Of a stretch of DNA of 14,076 nucleotides, positions 1-7,130 are shown piece by piece. The position numbers and the translations under genes were made by a program. Below the pieces are notes generated by a model. The model was not told the DNA's origin. It saw nothing but the letters and a program-made list of their open reading frames with translations, and searched no databases. Positions within the stretch are counted from its first letter, which is position 1. Each line of letters begins with the position of its first letter. Origin of the DNA: Pseudomonadota bacterium (lineage in GTDB: Bacteria > Desulfobacterota > JADFVX01); assembly GCA_015222555.1 (NCBI GenBank), contig JADFVM010000028.1, positions 1-14,076 of the forward strand. Reading direction: 5' to 3'.

Positions 1-479
1 GCGTCGATTGTCTGCATGTTGTTGGCTGCAAGCCCTTCTTTCAAGGCTTTTATGACAGGTATGCCGCCTCCCACACTCGCCTCAAAGGCAATATCTGTTC
101 CTGTTTCAGCCGCTTTGTTAAATATCTCATCACCATGAACAGCTAAAAGCGCCTTGTTGGCTGTCACTACTCTTTTGCCCTTCTCAAGTGCTTGAAGAAC
201 AAAAGTCTTGGCCGGTTCATAACCGCCTACAAGCTCAATGACAATATCTATCTCGGTATCATTAATAATGTCTGAAACGTCGGTTGACAGAATGACATCC
301 TCTTCAGGTGTGGCGTCTCTTTTACTGTCAATATCTCTGTCAACAATCCTTTTCAGCTTTAAGGAGGCGCCCAGTCGGTCTTTTATAATGTCTGCGTTTT
401 CCTGGAGTATTTTAACAACACCGGAGCCGATTGTTCCAAAACCTATGAGCCCAACATTAATGATTTGTTTCTGAGTCAT
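1..479 (-). CDS. hom: homoserine dehydrogenase, N-terminal part (cut by window edge)
   Basis: NAD(P)-dependent reduction of aspartate semialdehyde to homoserine, the branch point to threonine and methionine, in the cytoplasm. The reverse strand encodes about 159 residues from an ATG at 479-477. A Rossmann nucleotide-binding loop GLIGFGTIGSGV lies at residues 10-21. The family segments IELVGGYEPAK (81-91), VTANKALLA (105-113, with the conserved Asn-Lys) and EASVGGGIPVIK (133-144) follow in the expected order and spacing. The C-terminal catalytic part and any ACT domain lie beyond base 1. The ribosome site is weak (GGGG about 9 nt before the ATG). The upstream neighbour is on the same strand but about 275 nt away, so co-transcription is not evident. 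The family assignment is secure; regulation cannot be judged. Confidence 0.95.
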   Translation of the reverse strand, partial: MTQKQIINVGLIGFGTIGSGVVKILQENADIIKDRLGASLKLKRIVDRDIDSKRDATPEEDVILSTDVSDIINDTEIDIVIELVGGYEPAKTFVLQALEKGKRVVTANKALLAVHGDEIFNKAAETGTDIAFEASVGGGIPVIKALKEGLAANNMQTID

Positions 480-753
480 TATTTAACCCCAATATGTATT
501 AGAATATTTTGAAGTTGGAAAGTATAGCAGATATGTTAAAGCTTTGTAAATATTTCAGCTATTTATATCTGTGTTGACTTTGAATGGCCACTAATCAATA
601 AGACTTTCAAATTTTAAGCTCTATTCAACTTGCATAAAGAGAAAAAAAAAGACATTCATAAATGAAGAAGGCAGAGAAAAAGGATAAGCGGCCTCAACAA
701 AGGATTCAAAAGGATGGCTGTACAAATGAACTTGTAAGAGGCTCTAATAAAGG

Positions 754-1968
754 CTAGTTGCTAATCATGGCAGTCATTTTTCGGCTGGACGTTCTCATCC
801 TGCTTTTTAGTTTTTGAATTCTCTTGAATGACCTGTCAATCCGTTCTTCGCTGATTTTCCCTTCCTCAACGAGCCTTTTTATGGTGAGGGCCACATCACC
901 TGATACATCTTTTTCTGATGTGCCGGTATTATTGCTGATAACAATGATATCCACACCGGCTTCAATGGTTTTTAATAACGCTGTTTCAAAGCCAAATTTG
1001 TCTGTAATGGCCTTCATTCCCATATCGTCTGAGATGACGACACCGTCATAGTGAAGTTTTTTTCGCAAAAGATCGGTGATGATCGCCCTGGAGAGTGTCG
1101 CAGGGTAGTGGGGATCAAGGTTTCTGATGTACACATGGGCCGTCATAATAGTGTCCACCCGTTTTTCCTTAATGATTGCTTTGAAAGGTTCCAGTTCGAT
1201 GCTTGACCAGGTTTTTGTCACATCTGTCATCCCAAGATGTGAATCTGTGGCAGAGCTTCCGTGGCCCGGAAAATGCTTTAATGAGGTGAGAATCCCCTGT
1301 TCATGACTTGCCTTAATAAATTCAAGTACATGTCTGCTAACCTTTTTGTGATCCGCCGAAAAGCTGCGTTCCAGCTTTGCAATAATTGGATTGTCGGGAT
1401 TCACCATTAAGTCTGCCACTGGCGCTAAATTAAGATTAAATCCAAGGTTTGATAGTGTTCCCGCCATGGTTGTGGCGTATTTGTAGGTTAAATTCAAGTC
1501 GTCTTTTTCACCAAGGTATTGATGGGAAACTGTGGCCGGGAAGCCGAGAGAATCCTTTAGACGGCTTATTTTTCCTCCTTCATAATCGATGGCTACGATG
1601 AGGGGAATCGTTGCATAGGATTGTAAATCCTTTATCAGTTTTTTTACCTGATGGGGCGACTGGATGTTCCGTTCCTTCTTTTCTCCGGCAACGTCATAGT
1701 CATAAAGAATAACGCCACCCAGATGGCGCTCCTCGATATCGCGTACGATAGAATCAGATTTTTTTACGTCAATCCCTTTGAACCCGGCCAGAATCATTTG
1801 TCCTATTTTTACATCCAGGCTTTCCTCAAGCCCCTTTTCTCCTGGCGCGGGGTCTTTTGTTGATTGAAGCTTTGCCTGACCCTTAACCTCACTGGAAATG
1901 GCGGAAGTCGAAATCAGTGAAAAAAACAGCAGGGTGAATATTAATAAAGCTTGTTTAGAATATTTCAA
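754..1968 (-). CDS. exported glycoside hydrolase family 3 (NagZ-like beta-N-acetylhexosaminidase)
   Basis: Probably removes beta-linked N-acetylglucosamine from cell-wall fragments or related glycans. The GH3 signatures are clear (numbering from the upstream TTG at 1974): KHFPGHG at 233-239, the Asp244-Ser-His246 dyad used as general acid/base in NagZ-type enzymes, and ISDDMGM at 314-320, where Asp316 fits the GH3 nucleophile position. IDYEGG at 129-134 is also typical. The N-terminus has a basic start and a hydrophobic run (about residues 8-25), a signal peptide with no lipobox, so the enzyme should act outside the cytoplasm, unlike the cytoplasmic NagZ of enteric bacteria. Two TTG codons compete. 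The one at 1974 directly abuts AGGAG, whereas the one at 1968 has that AGGAG at a good 6-nt spacing, so 1968 is chosen (404 residues). Substrate specificity is inferred only. Confidence 0.9.
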   Translation of the reverse strand: MKYSKQALLIFTLLFFSLISTSAISSEVKGQAKLQSTKDPAPGEKGLEESLDVKIGQMILAGFKGIDVKKSDSIVRDIEERHLGGVILYDYDVAGEKKERNIQSPHQVKKLIKDLQSYATIPLIVAIDYEGGKISRLKDSLGFPATVSHQYLGEKDDLNLTYKYATTMAGTLSNLGFNLNLAPVADLMVNPDNPIIAKLERSFSADHKKVSRHVLEFIKASHEQGILTSLKHFPGHGSSATDSHLGMTDVTKTWSSIELEPFKAIIKEKRVDTIMTAHVYIRNLDPHYPATLSRAIITDLLRKKLHYDGVVISDDMGMKAITDKFGFETALLKTIEAGVDIIVISNNTGTSEKDVSGDVALTIKRLVEEGKISEERIDRSFKRIQKLKSRMRTSSRKMTAMISN

Positions 1969-1982
1969 GGTCAACTCCTGAC

Positions 1983-2022
1983 CCGGATGATCCGGACTAT
2001 TTTCAGTACCCCCTTGAGGGGT
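1983..2022 (-). promoter_or_regulatory. two short inverted repeats in the leader of the GH3 gene
   Basis: Just upstream of the GH3 Shine-Dalgarno site sits a perfect 6-bp inverted repeat, CCGGAT-G-ATCCGG (1983-1995). Thirteen bases further out is a second one, ACCCC-CTTGA-GGGGT (2008-2022). Either could be an operator or a leader RNA hairpin. No known riboswitch class was recognised. The rest of 2023-2274 holds no gene and no convincing promoter. Confidence 0.35.
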
Positions 2023-2274
2023 GTAAGTGCTTTCACGAAATAATATTCTGCCAGAAAATAGCCGACTATTATTTCTAAGTTACTAAATTATTTGATATGC
2101 TTATTATTGCAACATGGTAGTCATCCTCTTCTCAAAGATCAAATGATTTATTGTTCATCAGCAATCAAGTCGCTAATGAAAGGTAAGATCCATTGACCTG
2201 TGCGAGCATGATAATGTTTGCTTGAAGTTGAAAACAAAAAAAGTGTAAACTGTCTATAAGGAGAATATATTTCT

Positions 2275-3639
2275 ATGGCAATCATATCACCCTTTAAAGG
2301 GATACTTTATAACACGGCCCATGTAAAACCGAAAGATGTCATTATCCAGCCCTATGACAAGATTTCTCCGGAGGCACAAGCGTCATACTATGAGAAAAGC
2401 CCCTATAACATAGTTCGAATTATCAAAGGAAAGGCAGGTCCTGATGATAGTGAAACTAATAACGTTTATACGCGAGCCGCTTGTTTTTTTCAGCAGTGGC
2501 TGGAAACCGGTGTCCTTGTTAAGCAGGAAAAGCCCGCCTATTATTATCTCGAGCAGACCTACCGGCTGGAAGGGGTGGAAAGGACAAGAAAGGGACTTGT
2601 CTGCATGGGGCGAGTGGAGGACTATGATGCTGAAGTTGTTTTCCCCCATGAGCAGACTCTGAAAGGGCCTAAAAAGGACAGGCTGGAACTTTTCAGGGCG
2701 ACCAATGCGGCCTTTGGCCAGGTTTTTCTTCTCTATAACGATAAAAATCAAGTCATAGACGGACTAATGACATCGGCAAAAAAGTCGCCTCAGGTTGAAT
2801 TTTGTGATGATGAAGGTGTGGAACACAAGCTATATGTCATTGATGACACACATACCATTGAATCTGTGACTGGGGCGATGAAAGATAAGAAGCTTTTCAT
2901 TGCCGATGGGCACCACAGGTATGAAACGGCCCTTGCCTATAAAAAGGAGATGAATGAAAAGTACGTTGATGCCGATGAAAATTCAGCCTATAATTACTGT
3001 ATGATGACACTCGTAAATATGGATGATGAAGGCATGACTGTGTTACCTACCCATCGGCTGGTAAAAAATGTGCCCTTCTTTGACAGTTCCAGGCTTATTG
3101 AAGAATTAAAGAGGGTTTTTACGGTGGAAGAGATGATATGTGATATGGACGACATTGATGGTGCGCTCAGCCTCTGCCTGATGAAGCTGCAAGAGGCTTC
3201 TTCTCCCACCTTTATCGCTTTTTTTTCGGATTCAAAAAGGCTGTTTATGTTAAAAGCAAAAAGTATAGAAGACCTGGACTCTTTAAAGAATCACTCCTCC
3301 ATAGCCAAAGGTCTAGACATTGTCATCTTGCACGATGCCATTCTTGAACCTTTTCTTGGCATTGATAAAAAGGCACTGGCGGAGCAGAGAAACCTCGATT
3401 ACAGGCGAAACGCCAGGAGCTGTCTGGAAATGACGCTGAAGGGGGATTGCCAGGCCCTATTTCTTCTCAACCCGACAAAGGTGGAACAGGTGAGAGATAT
3501 GGCGCTGAACAGAGAAACCATGCCTCAGAAATCGACAGATTTTTATCCCAAAATTCTAACAGGTTTTGTTGTCTGTGACCTGTCGGAGAAAGAGACTCTT
3601 CGAGCCTATAGTTTAGAACAATCAGGTGTAAAGGGATGA
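2275..3639 (+). CDS. DUF1015 family protein
   Basis: A 454-residue cytoplasmic protein of the DUF1015 (COG4198) family. The diagnostic motif DGHHRYETAL is at residues 211-220, and the N-terminal pattern SPFKGILYN...PYDKIS and HEQTL (125-129) are also family features. The length is normal for the family. The family function is not settled as far as I can say. A sulfiredoxin/ParB-like serine kinase role has, to my uncertain recollection, been suggested for related proteins, but nothing in this sequence proves it. The ATG start follows AAGGAG at 11 nt. The stop codon overlaps the start of the TPR gene in an ATGA junction, so the two are probably translationally coupled. In other bacteria these genes often sit near serine/phosphoglycerate metabolism, but no such gene is visible here. 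Confidence 0.88.
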   Translation: MAIISPFKGILYNTAHVKPKDVIIQPYDKISPEAQASYYEKSPYNIVRIIKGKAGPDDSETNNVYTRAACFFQQWLETGVLVKQEKPAYYYLEQTYRLEGVERTRKGLVCMGRVEDYDAEVVFPHEQTLKGPKKDRLELFRATNAAFGQVFLLYNDKNQVIDGLMTSAKKSPQVEFCDDEGVEHKLYVIDDTHTIESVTGAMKDKKLFIADGHHRYETALAYKKEMNEKYVDADENSAYNYCMMTLVNMDDEGMTVLPTHRLVKNVPFFDSSRLIEELKRVFTVEEMICDMDDIDGALSLCLMKLQEASSPTFIAFFSDSKRLFMLKAKSIEDLDSLKNHSSIAKGLDIVILHDAILEPFLGIDKKALAEQRNLDYRRNARSCLEMTLKGDCQALFLLNPTKVEQVRDMALNRETMPQKSTDFYPKILTGFVVCDLSEKETLRAYSLEQSGVKG

Positions 3640-4091
3640 GCGAAAAGGAATATAAACAGATGATGTCTAGGGGCATGGCTTTGTTAAAGCGGGGTTATGC
3701 TGTTGACGCCGTATTCTGTTTTGAAGAGATTATTGAAAAGTTCGGAAGGAACGCGGGAGCACTTTCGTGGCTGGGCGTTTCTCTTGCCAGAGCAAAGGGA
3801 GATCTGAAAACGGCGGAAAAACTCTGTATCGAAGCGATTAAAAGGGCGGTTTTTAGAGGAGAATATTACAGGAATCTAGCAGTAGTCTACATTGTGTGGC
3901 AGAAAAAGTCCAAGGCTGTTCTTGTGATAAAAAAGGGATTACGTATTGATAGAAATAACAGACAATTGATTAAAGAACTGAAAAGACTTGGAATGCGAAA
4001 AAGACGTTCCATCCCCTTTCTTTCCAGATCAAATCCCCTGAATAAGTATTATGGGCTTGCCAAGTCAAAGCTCAGCGTTAGAGATAAATAG
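3636..4091 (+). CDS. small tetratricopeptide-repeat (TPR) protein
   Basis: 151 residues with helical repeats of TPR type. One repeat spans about residues 7-38 (MSRGMALLKRGYAVDAVFCF and what follows), a second about 40-72 (ALSWLGVSLARAKGDLKTAE), and a third about 75-108 (YYRNLAVVYIVWQKKSKAVL). After the repeats come a strongly basic stretch (RLGMRKRRSIPFLSR) and a short tail NPLNKYYGLAKSKL. There is no signal peptide and there are no membrane segments, so it is a soluble scaffold or partner-binding protein. Its ATG overlaps the DUF1015 stop (ATGA), which suggests the two act together. The exact partner is unknown. The basic tail could contact nucleic acid or the membrane, which is only an inference. 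Confidence 0.8.
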   Translation: MSEKEYKQMMSRGMALLKRGYAVDAVFCFEEIIEKFGRNAGALSWLGVSLARAKGDLKTAEKLCIEAIKRAVFRGEYYRNLAVVYIVWQKKSKAVLVIKKGLRIDRNNRQLIKELKRLGMRKRRSIPFLSRSNPLNKYYGLAKSKLSVRDK

Positions 4092-4234
4092 TTAATGTGT
4101 GGGCAGGTGACCGTGTGAAACATGGCCATTGACTTTTTCTCATGAAAAATATTGGTAATGTTCAAAAGTACGGCAAAATAAAGGGTGCGGTGATCACTGC
4201 CTCTTTCCCCTTTTTTTATCATTCCCGCTCTTTT

Positions 4235-4262
4235 TGTCATTCCCGCGAAGGCGGGAATCCAT
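4235..4262. repeat. palindromic repeat, left copy (REP-like)
   Basis: A 28-bp element whose core is the hairpin ATTCCCGC-GAAG-GCGGGAAT (4239-4258). The same element occurs in reverse orientation at 4597-4624, differing at one base in the loop. A partial copy (TCATTCCCGC, 4219-4228) lies just before it. Palindromes of this type are common dispersed intergenic repeats in proteobacteria. Confidence 0.85.
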
Positions 4263-4277
4263 GAGGACTTCCCATTG

Positions 4278-4571
4278 ATGAATAAGATATTTTATGTTTA
4301 TCTCCTTGCAAGCAAAAAGAACGGGTCATTGTACATTGGAGTTACAAATAATCTCATTAAACGCATTTATGAACACAAGAATGATCTGGTAGGTGGATTT
4401 ACAAAAAAACATGCCATTCACAAACTGGTTTACTTTGAAGAAACAAAAGATGTTAACGCTGCAATTACACGTTAAAAAAAACAGATGAAAAAGTGGTACA
4501 GGCAGTGGAAGATAAATCTCATAGAGAGGTCAAATCCAGACTGGGATGATATGTATGAAACACTATTCTAA
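4278..4571 (+). pseudogene. GIY-YIG nuclease (UPF0213-like), interrupted by an in-frame stop
   Basis: The first 65 codons encode a clear single-domain GIY-YIG nuclease: FYVYLLASKKNGSLYIG with YIG at residues 19-21, catalytic-type Arg29 and the following IYEHK. A TAA at 4473-4475 interrupts the frame, but translation downstream in the same frame resumes with KKQMKKWYRQWKINLIE and ends SNPDWDDMYETLF at the TAA 4569-4571. That is the normal C-terminus of this roughly 95-residue family, where R-E-K-Q would be expected at the break. The damage sits in an A-rich run (eight A) consistent with slippage plus a substitution. The upstream TTG at 4275 is a less likely start than ATG 4278. The gene is bracketed by inverted palindromic repeats. 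Loss of function is likely, because the C-terminal helix is cut off. Confidence 0.85.
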
Positions 4572-4596
4572 ATGTATTTCCTCTTTGATTCAAGAT

Positions 4597-4624
4597 ATGG
4601 ATTCCCGCCTACGCGGGAATGACA
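4597..4624. repeat. palindromic repeat, right copy (REP-like), inverted relative to the left copy
   Basis: Reverse complement of the element at 4235-4262 with one base changed in the loop (core ATTCCCGC-CTAC-GCGGGAAT, 4601-4620). It lies 25 bp after the end of the GIY-YIG frame, so the two repeats frame that gene symmetrically. Confidence 0.85.
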
Positions 4625-4785
4625 GAAGATTTGTTTATGGAATGGAGCTAGTTTTTAGGTGGTTTTTCTCCGGTAGTAAGCAAAATATTTAAGCCTGATA
4701 ATGATCAGGCTGTAGTCGAAAGGCGAATTAGTGTAATGGTGAAAGAAAAAGTTCAGCCAACAGCAGAAACAGGTCAACTGAGGCG

Positions 4786-5607
4786 CTACAGGAGGACCAA
4801 AATAGAAAATGCCTGAATATTGTTGTCGCTGTCGTCCTTATCCCAGCGAAAGCCATAGTCAAGACTGATCTGTGGTGCAGACAATGCAAACCCCACTGAA
4901 TAATATGTTTTATCTGTAATGTTGTGGTCAGTAAATCCGCCTCTTATTATAGCCCCTTCCTTAATTGCATACTCCAAACCTGCAGCATAAATATCATCGT
5001 CCCCTGAAACATCAAGGTCTTTTGTAAAATCAAATGATGCAGTGAATGCAGAAGAGGGCCTGTATGCCAGGCCGGCATTGTATGTTTTGTGCACAAAAGC
5101 AAATTTGGTTTCTTCCAGGTTCTTTCCAGTAAGCCCCATGGACAGTTTTTTGGAAGGGGCTAAAAGGATTCCCACATCGTAAGAATAATCTTTTTCATCT
5201 GTGCTTTTGTCGGAAAAATATTTAACGCTTAAACCGGCTAAAAAGTTTTTATAGGAATGGGCTGATGCGAGAATTCCAAAGTCTCTTTTTGTACTACCAT
5301 TTTCTTCCCTCGTATAACTCAAGCCTGCGGCCAGCTCAGAGGTCAATGAGTCAATTATCGTTGCATTAATGGTATCATGGCCCCCTTTAGTTTTCTCGGA
5401 GCTTAATGTCAGGGTGTAGGTTTTTTTTAATGCTATTCCTGCGGGGTTCATTCTGACAGCGCCGGAATCATCAGCAATGGCCGTAAACGCTCCTCCAAGG
5501 GCAAGAACTCTGGGCCCTTCCATGTCCTGCGCATAAGCTCTGGAAGAGCACAATAATATGAGGACAAAAAAGAGTAGCCTGATGCCCATTGAGTGTTTAT
5601 TTATCAA
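4786..5607 (-). CDS. outer-membrane beta-barrel protein, PorV/FadL/UPF0164-like
   Basis: 273 residues with a signal peptide (basic start, hydrophobic core about 11-22, likely AYA/Q cleavage after residue 26). The mature N-terminus carries the hallmark LALGGAFTAIADDSGAV (about residues 35-51) followed by RMNPAGIA, seen in PorV, FadL-like and UPF0164 outer-membrane proteins. The remainder is a run of alternating amphipathic strands ending FSILVLL. It is shorter than FadL transporters (over 400 residues), so substrate transport should not be assumed. The TTG start at 5607 is supported by GGGGAG at 8 nt; the in-frame ATG at 5589 has no ribosome site. It overlaps the preceding small reading frame by 11 nt, which suggests translational coupling. 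Confidence 0.8.
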   Translation of the reverse strand: MINKHSMGIRLLFFVLILLCSSRAYAQDMEGPRVLALGGAFTAIADDSGAVRMNPAGIALKKTYTLTLSSEKTKGGHDTINATIIDSLTSELAAGLSYTREENGSTKRDFGILASAHSYKNFLAGLSVKYFSDKSTDEKDYSYDVGILLAPSKKLSMGLTGKNLEETKFAFVHKTYNAGLAYRPSSAFTASFDFTKDLDVSGDDDIYAAGLEYAIKEGAIIRGGFTDHNITDKTYYSVGFALSAPQISLDYGFRWDKDDSDNNIQAFSILVLL

Positions 5608-5779
5608 GAAGGATTCTCCCCACAGGATCTGAATCCCCTAGAGAAAAGGATAGATCCCTGATGACTGTTTTTGATCGATCAACCCAATGGCAATAAAGGT
5701 CAAGCCTGACTTTATCAAGCGGACGAGGTTTTGTCCTTTTGCTTGCCTGCAATTTCCTAAAATTCAGATGCCTCGTCAC
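5597..5779 (-). CDS. small basic protein of unknown function (uncertain)
   Basis: A 60-residue frame from a GTG at 5779, rich in Lys and Arg (for example RKLQASKRTKPRPLDKVRLD), with a DLYCHWVDRSKTVIRD segment. I do not recognise the family. In favour of a real gene: it overlaps the 3' end of the upstream mini-frame and the 5' end of the outer-membrane protein gene, all on the same strand, as in a tightly packed operon. Against: the GTG has no convincing ribosome site, there are no recognisable domains, and the neighbouring upstream frame looks broken. It could be a remnant. Confidence 0.3.
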   Translation of the reverse strand: MTRHLNFRKLQASKRTKPRPLDKVRLDLYCHWVDRSKTVIRDLSFSLGDSDPVGRILLDK

Positions 5780-5931
5780 CCTGTTCCCTTCTTTCTTCCA
5801 TAAAGCTGCGCATTAGCTCTGCTGCCTGCTGCATGAATTCCGGGTTACTGGACATCTCCTCATTAAAATCCTTCATTCCTTTCCTGCTCAGGCAGTTCCC
5901 TTGTCAATCTGATAGTTTCTTCAGCAGTCAT
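5757..5931 (-). pseudogene. short, probably frameshifted reading frame (two overlapping pieces)
   Basis: Two pieces that look coding overlap. The first runs from an ATG at 5931 (MTAEETIRLTRELPEQERNE, stop at 5865-5863). The second runs from an ATG at 5876 (MKDFNEEMSSNPEFMQQAAE and onwards through LMRSFMEERREQG, stop at 5759-5757). One single-base indel in the A/G-rich run around 5878-5883 would fuse them into one acidic, helical protein of about 60 residues. An alternative is two coupled tiny genes, since AGGAAAGG precedes the second ATG. Family not recognised. Confidence 0.35.
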
Positions 5932-5957
5932 TGTTTTAATATTTATTAATAGTTATG

Positions 5958-6161
5958 CTAGTCCAGTTTAAAGGCTGCCTTTATTACAACCTGGTATTCT
6001 ACGACTTTGCCTTCCGAAACCTTACCTCTTTGTTCAAGAACTTCATACCAGCTTATTCCATGCAATGACTGAGATGCCTTGGAAATGGCATTTTGAATGG
6101 CGCCTTCGTAATTTTCTTCCGATATGCCTACAAGCTCTATCTGTTTATAGGTTCTTTCCAT
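5958..6161 (-). CDS. dodecin (flavin-binding dodecamer)
   Basis: A 67-residue protein matching the dodecin family along its whole length. It begins MERTYKQIELVGIS and continues with a helix of repeated Ala, then SWYEVLEQRGKV and EYQVVIKAAFKLD. Dodecins assemble into hollow dodecamers that bind flavins and buffer free flavin in the cytoplasm. Trp38 is at the position of the Trp that stacks on the flavin ring, and Gln57 matches the conserved Gln of the pocket. The start is ATG 6161 with GGAGG 5 nt upstream; an in-frame TTG 12 nt earlier lies inside that ribosome site and is rejected. A promoter is visible upstream. The possibly broken mini-frame starts 27 nt downstream. Confidence 0.93.
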   Translation of the reverse strand: MERTYKQIELVGISEENYEGAIQNAISKASQSLHGISWYEVLEQRGKVSEGKVVEYQVVIKAAFKLD

Positions 6162-6192
6162 GATTACCTCCAAATATTTTCTTCATAGCCTA

Positions 6193-6220
6193 AGTGTACA
6201 CGACGACATTAACATGTCAA
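6193..6220 (-). promoter_or_regulatory. sigma70-type promoter for dodecin
   Basis: On the reverse strand a perfect -35 TTGACA (6220-6215) is followed after 16 nt by TACACT (6198-6193), four of six matches to the -10 consensus. The predicted start of transcription, near 6186, leaves a short leader of about 25 nt before the dodecin ATG. Confidence 0.55.
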
Positions 6221-6347
6221 CAGGAATTAAACAATTGATGTGTTGAAGCATAAAGTGAAGATCAAAACTATTTGTGTCTTCTTCAAAATAATGATATCTT
6301 TCATCGCGAATTTCTTTTAATGATGATAATTTGTTGGGCATAAGTTA

Positions 6348-7130
6348 ATGGAAACGATATATCAGGTTTTTTATGTTTTTTCCTTTCTTTTAGGGGCTGT
6401 CATCGGGAGCTTCCTGAATGTTTGCATCCTTAGAATACCGGAAAAAAAGTCAATTGTTTCTCCCCCATCGCACTGCCCGGGCTGTGGTTCAGGGATCAGA
6501 TTCTACGACAATATCCCCATCCTGAGTTATCTTGTCCTCAGGGGGAAGTGCAGAAATTGCGGTGAGGGGATATCTTTTCGTTATCCCCTCGTAGAGTTAA
6601 TTACGGCCTTTTTTTCACTTGCGCTCTTTGTTCAGTTCGGGCCTTCACTCACATACTTGATCTATCTGGTTTTTGTAGCGGCCCTTATTGTAATTACCTT
6701 TATAGATCTTGATCACCGTATAATACCTGATCTCATCTCATTGCCGGGAATCGTTGCCGGTTTTCTTGCATCCTTTCTTCTGTTTGAACTCACATGGTTT
6801 GAGTCTGTGATTGGCATCCTTGTCGGCGGGGGAAGTCTTATGCTCGTTGCCGTTGTCTATGACCTGATCACAGGCCAGGAGGGTATGGGCGGGGGGGATA
6901 TCAAACTTCTGGCCATGCTGGGCGCATTTCTCGGGTGGCAGGGGGTGCTCTTCACTATTATGGCTTCCTCTCTGTTGGGGACCATTATTGGTGGCGGTAT
7001 GATGGCTATTAGTGGAAAGGGGCGGAAATTTGCCATTCCCTTTGGACCCTTCTTGTCGGCAGGTGGAGTCATTTATCTTTTCTTCGGTCCGCTGCTGATC
7101 AACTGGTATCTTGGTTTTTTCATGTATTGA
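6348..7130 (+). CDS. pilD: prepilin peptidase / N-methyltransferase (A24A family)
   Basis: Inner-membrane aspartic protease that cleaves the leader of type IV pilins or type II secretion pseudopilins and N-methylates the new N-terminus. At 260 residues it has the normal full length. The N-terminal part has GSFLNVCILRIP (20-31) and the zinc-binding CPGC (43-46) plus CRNC (68-71) pairs of the methyltransferase-type A24A members. The two catalytic aspartates are visible: Asp120 in FIDLDHRIIPD and Asp184 in GMGGGDIK. Several hydrophobic helices cover residues 83-255. The ATG start has only a weak ribosome site. No pilin or secretion gene is in the window, so it probably serves a distant locus. 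The symbol could equally be gspO. Confidence 0.93.
   Translation: METIYQVFYVFSFLLGAVIGSFLNVCILRIPEKKSIVSPPSHCPGCGSGIRFYDNIPILSYLVLRGKCRNCGEGISFRYPLVELITAFFSLALFVQFGPSLTYLIYLVFVAALIVITFIDLDHRIIPDLISLPGIVAGFLASFLLFELTWFESVIGILVGGGSLMLVAVVYDLITGQEGMGGGDIKLLAMLGAFLGWQGVLFTIMASSLLGTIIGGGMMAISGKGRKFAIPFGPFLSAGGVIYLFFGPLLINWYLGFFMY

Noticed and set aside
641..670. Possible terminator for the GH3 gene (T9 on the minus strand next to TTCAT-TT-ATGAA)
   Set aside because: The stem is only five AT-rich pairs, too weak to support termination on its own.
2222..2250. Possible promoter for DUF1015 (TTGAAG, 18 nt, TAAACT)
   Set aside because: Poor match in an AT-rich leader where many such pairs occur by chance.
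2383..2751. 122-codon minus-strand frame inside the DUF1015 gene
   Set aside because: Antisense to a well-supported coding gene and lacking its own signals.
4219..4624. CRISPR-like repeats
   Set aside because: Only two full copies, inverted to each other and about 330 bp apart with a gene between; no spacer array.
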